This document shows, in pieces, positions 5,116-7,665 of a DNA stretch of 7,665 nt. The notes under the pieces were generated by a model that worked only from the letters and a program-made list of their open reading frames with translations, made no database searches and was not told where the DNA came from. Source of the DNA: an uncultured Clostridia bacterium (GTDB lineage: Bacteria > Bacillota > Clostridia > Oscillospirales > Ruminococcaceae); assembly GCA_937901465.1 (NCBI GenBank), contig CALGTU010000109.1, positions 1-7,665 of the forward strand, in the 5' to 3' direction. The translations under genes and the position numbers were made by a program. How positions within the stretch are numbered: position 1 is the stretch's first letter; each line of letters opens with the position of its first letter.

Positions 5116-5284
5116 GATTAACCTGAACTTTTTGGGGGAGAGTCCCTTTAAATATAAAATACATACACAGAAACAACATAAATCCCTATATTCCGAGGGA
5201 GAGGCGGTATGCATGAGGCAGAGGCACTCCGTTGACGTTTTACGGAAAAACGGGATTTCCGACTAAATGAAAGGCGGTCAAGAT
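5116..5284 (+). other. Long structured leader of the RNase J mRNA
   Basis: Readable pairings are GGGGGA/TCCCTT with loop GAG (5134-5148), TCCCT/AGGGA (5183-5200), and a nest of alternatives near the gene. The alternatives are TCCGT/ACGGA (5228-5246), CGTTTT/AAAACG (5236-5252), CCGTT/AACGG (5229-5253) and CGGAAA/TTTCCG (5243-5261). The last four overlap and exclude one another. I recognised no known riboswitch class. The segment 5149-5182 is AT-rich and seems unstructured. Confidence 0.45.
5213..5266 (+). CDS. Possible 17-codon leader peptide upstream of RNase J
   Basis: An ORF reading MRQRHSVDVLRKNGISD is preceded by GAGAGGCGG (5199-5207) with the GAGG core eight bases before the ATG. Its TAA stop (5264-5266) directly abuts the in-frame ATG at 5267 of the RNase J frame and precedes that gene's likely Shine-Dalgarno sequence at 5269-5278. 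The ORF covers all of the competing hairpins in the leader. Such placement would suit translational coupling or attenuation, but so short an ORF can arise by chance, and an alternative overlapping ATG lies at 5209. Confidence 0.35.
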   Translation: MRQRHSVDVLRKNGISD

Positions 5285-7306
5285 TTGGAAAAAAAGAATA
5301 ATCCTAAACTCAATGGATTCGGGAAAAAGCAGGAAAAAGCTCCCGAAAAGGTGGCAAGAAAGCCTCTTACTCAGAAAGCGGCTAATTTTGCCGAATACGA
5401 AGCTATGATGAACGAAAAGAAAAAAGCCGAAAAGAAAAAGGCAAAAGAAAAGAAAAAACCTGTAATCGAAAAGGTTTCAAAAAAAGCTCAGAAAAATACA
5501 AAAACAAAACAGAATCTGAAGAAACAGACAAAACAGACAGGGGCAAAGAAAAATGCTCAAAAGAAGCAGAAAGAAACAGCAATTTCTTATGCTGAATACG
5601 CTTCAAAGCAGAGAGAAGTTTTAGAAACACTTTACAGAGGCGGAAAGAATACTCCCCTCAAAATCATTCCCATAGGTGGACTTAATGAAATAGGCAAAAA
5701 CCTTACTGTTTTTGAATGCGGAAACGATATGTTCATCGTCGATTGCGGTCTTGCTTTTCCCGATACAGAACTCTATGGCGTTGACATCGTTATCCCCGAA
5801 TTCACATATATCGAACAGAATATCGACAAGCTCCGCGGTATCGTTATAACACACGGCCACGAAGACCATATAGGCGGTCTTGCTTATCTTCTGAAAAAGG
5901 TAAAGGCTCCCGTTTATGCAACAAAGCTTACAATAGGTCTTATTGAGGGAAAACTTAAGGAACATAACCTTTCGGGCGAAGTAACACTTAACGTTTCAAG
6001 ACCAGGTCAGATAGTGAAAATGGGCTGTATGGCGGTTGAATTCATAAGAGTAAACCATTCTATCCCCGATGCCTGCGGTTTTGCTATCCACACACCTGCG
6101 GGTGTCGTTGTCCACACTGGCGACTTCAAGGTTGACTATACCCCAATAGAAGGCGGAATTATTGACCTTGCACGTTTCGGAGAACTCGGAAGCAAGGGCG
6201 TTTTGGCACTTATGTCTGACTCTACAAACTCTGAAAGGGCGGGATATACACAGACAGAAAGAACTGTCGGAAAGGCGTTTGACAAACTTTTTGAAGACGC
6301 TGACGGAAAGAGAATCATAATAGCAACATTCTCATCAAATATCCATAGAATCCAGCAGGTTATAAACTGTGCGAAAAAATACGGCAGAAAGGTTGCCGTT
6401 TCGGGAAGAAGCATGGTAAACGTTATTTCAACGGCTATCGAACTCGGCTATCTTGACGCTCCCGACGGAATCATCATAGATATCGACCTTATCAACAGAT
6501 ATTCTCCCGAACAGATTGTAATAGTTACAACGGGAAGTCAGGGCGAACCTATGTCGGCTCTTTCGAGAATGGCTATGAATGAACACCGCAAGGTTTCAAT
6601 TACTCCTATGGATTATATCATAATTTCGGCAACACCGATACCAGGTAACGAAAAACTCGTTACAAAGGTTGTAAACGAACTTATGAAACTCGGTGCTACC
6701 GTTATTTACGAATCAATGTATGATGTTCACGTTTCGGGACACGCTTGTCAGGACGAACAGAAGCTTATTATGGCTCTTACAAGACCTAAATTCTTCATCC
6801 CCGTTCACGGCGAATACAAACATCTTAAAAAACACGCCGAAACAGCTGTCGGAATGGGTATCCCCGAAGAAAATATCATTATAGGAACAAACGGAAATGT
6901 TATTGAAACAAACGGCGAAGATATAAAGATAACAGGTCAGGTTGCTGCGGGAAGAGTTCTTGTTGACGGCCTCGGCGTCGGAGATGTAGGCTCTATAGTT
7001 CTGCGTGACAGAAAACATCTCGCTGAAGACGGACTTATCATTGCCGTTGCTTCGGTTGATTTTGAAAACAGAGAAATCCTTTCGGGACCCGATATCATTT
7101 CACGCGGATTTGTTTATGTAAGAGAATCGGAAGAACTTATGTCTGAGGCAAGAAATATAGTTATTTCTGAACTTGAAGATATGCTTATGTCAGGAACTTC
7201 TGACAGAAACGCTATAAAGACAAAAATCAAGGACGCTCTTTCGGGATATATCTATAAGAAGACAAAGAGAAGCCCTATGATTCTTCCTATTCTTCAGGAA
7301 TTTTAA
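5285..7306 (+). CDS. rnj: Ribonuclease J with a lysine-rich N-terminal extension
   Basis: A metallo-beta-lactamase/beta-CASP ribonuclease with 5'-to-3' exonuclease and endonuclease activity in mRNA decay and rRNA maturation. Numbering is from the TTG start (673 residues). The core begins at about 125 (LKIIPIGGLNEIGKN). The zinc-binding motif HGHEDH is at 190-195, an NHSIPD histidine near 258, and GDFKVD with a conserved aspartate at 280. Beta-CASP motifs include TTGSQGEPMSAL (415-426), SGHA (484-487) and PVHGEY (506-511). Residues 1-120 are an added tail; about 40% lysine between residues 42 and 96, flanked by similar FAEYEA and YAEYAS strings. The TTG at 5285 was preferred because AAAGGCGGT (5270-5278) precedes it at six bases, the same signal as the next gene uses; an in-frame ATG at 5267 has little signal. 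The downstream gene follows 37 bases later with no terminator between. Confidence 0.95.
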   Translation: MEKKNNPKLNGFGKKQEKAPEKVARKPLTQKAANFAEYEAMMNEKKKAEKKKAKEKKKPVIEKVSKKAQKNTKTKQNLKKQTKQTGAKKNAQKKQKETAISYAEYASKQREVLETLYRGGKNTPLKIIPIGGLNEIGKNLTVFECGNDMFIVDCGLAFPDTELYGVDIVIPEFTYIEQNIDKLRGIVITHGHEDHIGGLAYLLKKVKAPVYATKLTIGLIEGKLKEHNLSGEVTLNVSRPGQIVKMGCMAVEFIRVNHSIPDACGFAIHTPAGVVVHTGDFKVDYTPIEGGIIDLARFGELGSKGVLALMSDSTNSERAGYTQTERTVGKAFDKLFEDADGKRIIIATFSSNIHRIQQVINCAKKYGRKVAVSGRSMVNVISTAIELGYLDAPDGIIIDIDLINRYSPEQIVIVTTGSQGEPMSALSRMAMNEHRKVSITPMDYIIISATPIPGNEKLVTKVVNELMKLGATVIYESMYDVHVSGHACQDEQKLIMALTRPKFFIPVHGEYKHLKKHAETAVGMGIPEENIIIGTNGNVIETNGEDIKITGQVAAGRVLVDGLGVGDVGSIVLRDRKHLAEDGLIIAVASVDFENREILSGPDIISRGFVYVRESEELMSEARNIVISELEDMLMSGTSDRNAIKTKIKDALSGYIYKKTKRSPMILPILQEF

Positions 7307-7343
7307 TTTTTAAGAATTTACTACCTAAAAGGCGGTGATTTAT

Positions 7344-7665
7344 ATGAAGGGTAAAAAATGGCTGTTATTTCAGGTGACGGGTGCGGCGCTTATATTCACA
7401 GCGTTCTGCTCGGCGGCTATTATCATAAAAGACAGCGAACTTTTATCCTGGACAATGCTTTTCGTTACAGCACTTGTGAGTTTCATATTCATCATGCAGT
7501 TTGTTATTGCACAGAAGAATATACACAGATATATCGCTGAGGTTGACGAACAGATAAACAACACAGAACGCGAAACTATATACAACTTCCCCGCACCGAC
7601 AATTATCGTCGATGAAAACGGAAAGATAGTATGGTTCAACAAAAAATTTATGGAATATATCTATG
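7344..7665 (+). CDS. gdpP: Membrane PAS-like protein, probable GdpP c-di-AMP phosphodiesterase, N-terminal part
   Basis: The first 107 codons are present and the gene runs off the right edge. The start follows AAAGGCGGTGAT (7327-7338), a near-perfect Shine-Dalgarno sequence. Two membrane segments lie at about residues 7-28 and 34-56 with a very short external loop. Then a charged linker (57-80) leads into NFPAPTIIVDENGKIVWFNKKF (81-102), the opening of a PAS-type domain. Two TM helices plus this degenerate PAS are the layout of GdpP, whose GGDEF-like and DHH/DHHA1 domains would lie beyond the window and hydrolyse c-di-AMP. The position directly after RNase J supports this, since RNase J, GdpP, L9 and DnaB often adjoin in Clostridia. 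A PAS-containing sensor kinase is the main alternative. Confidence 0.72.
   Translation, partial: MKGKKWLLFQVTGAALIFTAFCSAAIIIKDSELLSWTMLFVTALVSFIFIMQFVIAQKNIHRYIAEVDEQINNTERETIYNFPAPTIIVDENGKIVWFNKKFMEYIY

Noticed and set aside
5116..5284. Known riboswitch in the RNase J leader (c-di-AMP ydaO type, preQ1, SAM or FMN)
   Set aside because: None of the conserved core strings of these classes could be found; kept only as an unclassified structured leader.
6713..7018. Minus-strand ORFs opposite RNase J, also at 5403-5630, 5621-5965 and 6136-6414
   Set aside because: All are shadows of the RNase J reading frame, without ribosome binding sites or recognisable motifs.
7358..7540. A 60-codon plus-strand ORF overlapping the GdpP-like start
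   Set aside because: It is out of frame with the gene at 7344, which has a near-perfect ribosome binding site and clear membrane and PAS-like content.

Overview
The window looks like a chromosomal segment from a low-to-moderate G+C Bacillota, probably class Clostridia and perhaps Ruminococcus- or Oscillospira-like. The reasons are AGGAGG-type ribosome binding sites throughout, an RNase J instead of an RNase E, a UgpC/MsmX-type sugar-ABC ATPase, the gene order rpmG-secE-nusG-rplK-rplA, and RNase J followed directly by a GdpP-like gene. The assignment comes from protein character and gene order only; no database search was made.

Left half (1-3720, all on the minus strand, read right to left): a near-consensus promoter at 3692-3720 and a structured leader feed rpmG (L33), secE, nusG, rplK (L11) and rplA (L1). 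This operon ends at a strong intrinsic terminator (1210-1245). The usual next genes, rplJ and rplL, are absent here. A pseudouridine synthase of the RsuA family begins immediately after the terminator tract. Beyond it, with its own promoter, is the 5' end of a carbohydrate ABC-transporter ATPase gene that runs off the left edge. The nusG-rplK and rplK-rplA gaps each hold a hairpin that looks like the L1-binding arm of 23S rRNA (GTGG-GA on one side, CCAC on the other, asymmetric internal loop), each just upstream of a Shine-Dalgarno sequence. This suggests L1 represses both cistrons separately.

Right half (3740-7665, plus strand): a divergent gene at 3883-5031 encodes a 382-residue protein with the overall plan of a phosphohexomutase (GlmM/phosphomannomutase) in which all four catalytic signature loops are lost. 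It is probably a pseudoenzyme and is the most unusual protein here. A hairpin terminator and a good promoter separate it from an RNase J gene with a long lysine-rich N-terminal extension. The RNase J leader carries a possible 17-codon upstream ORF overlapping mutually exclusive hairpins. The window closes inside a two-TM, PAS-like protein that is most likely the N-terminus of the c-di-AMP phosphodiesterase GdpP.

Taken together this is mostly housekeeping: translation, transcription elongation, protein export, RNA decay and c-di-AMP turnover. The interest lies in RNA-level control and the mutase-like pseudoenzyme. No mobile element, CRISPR array, tRNA or rRNA gene was seen.
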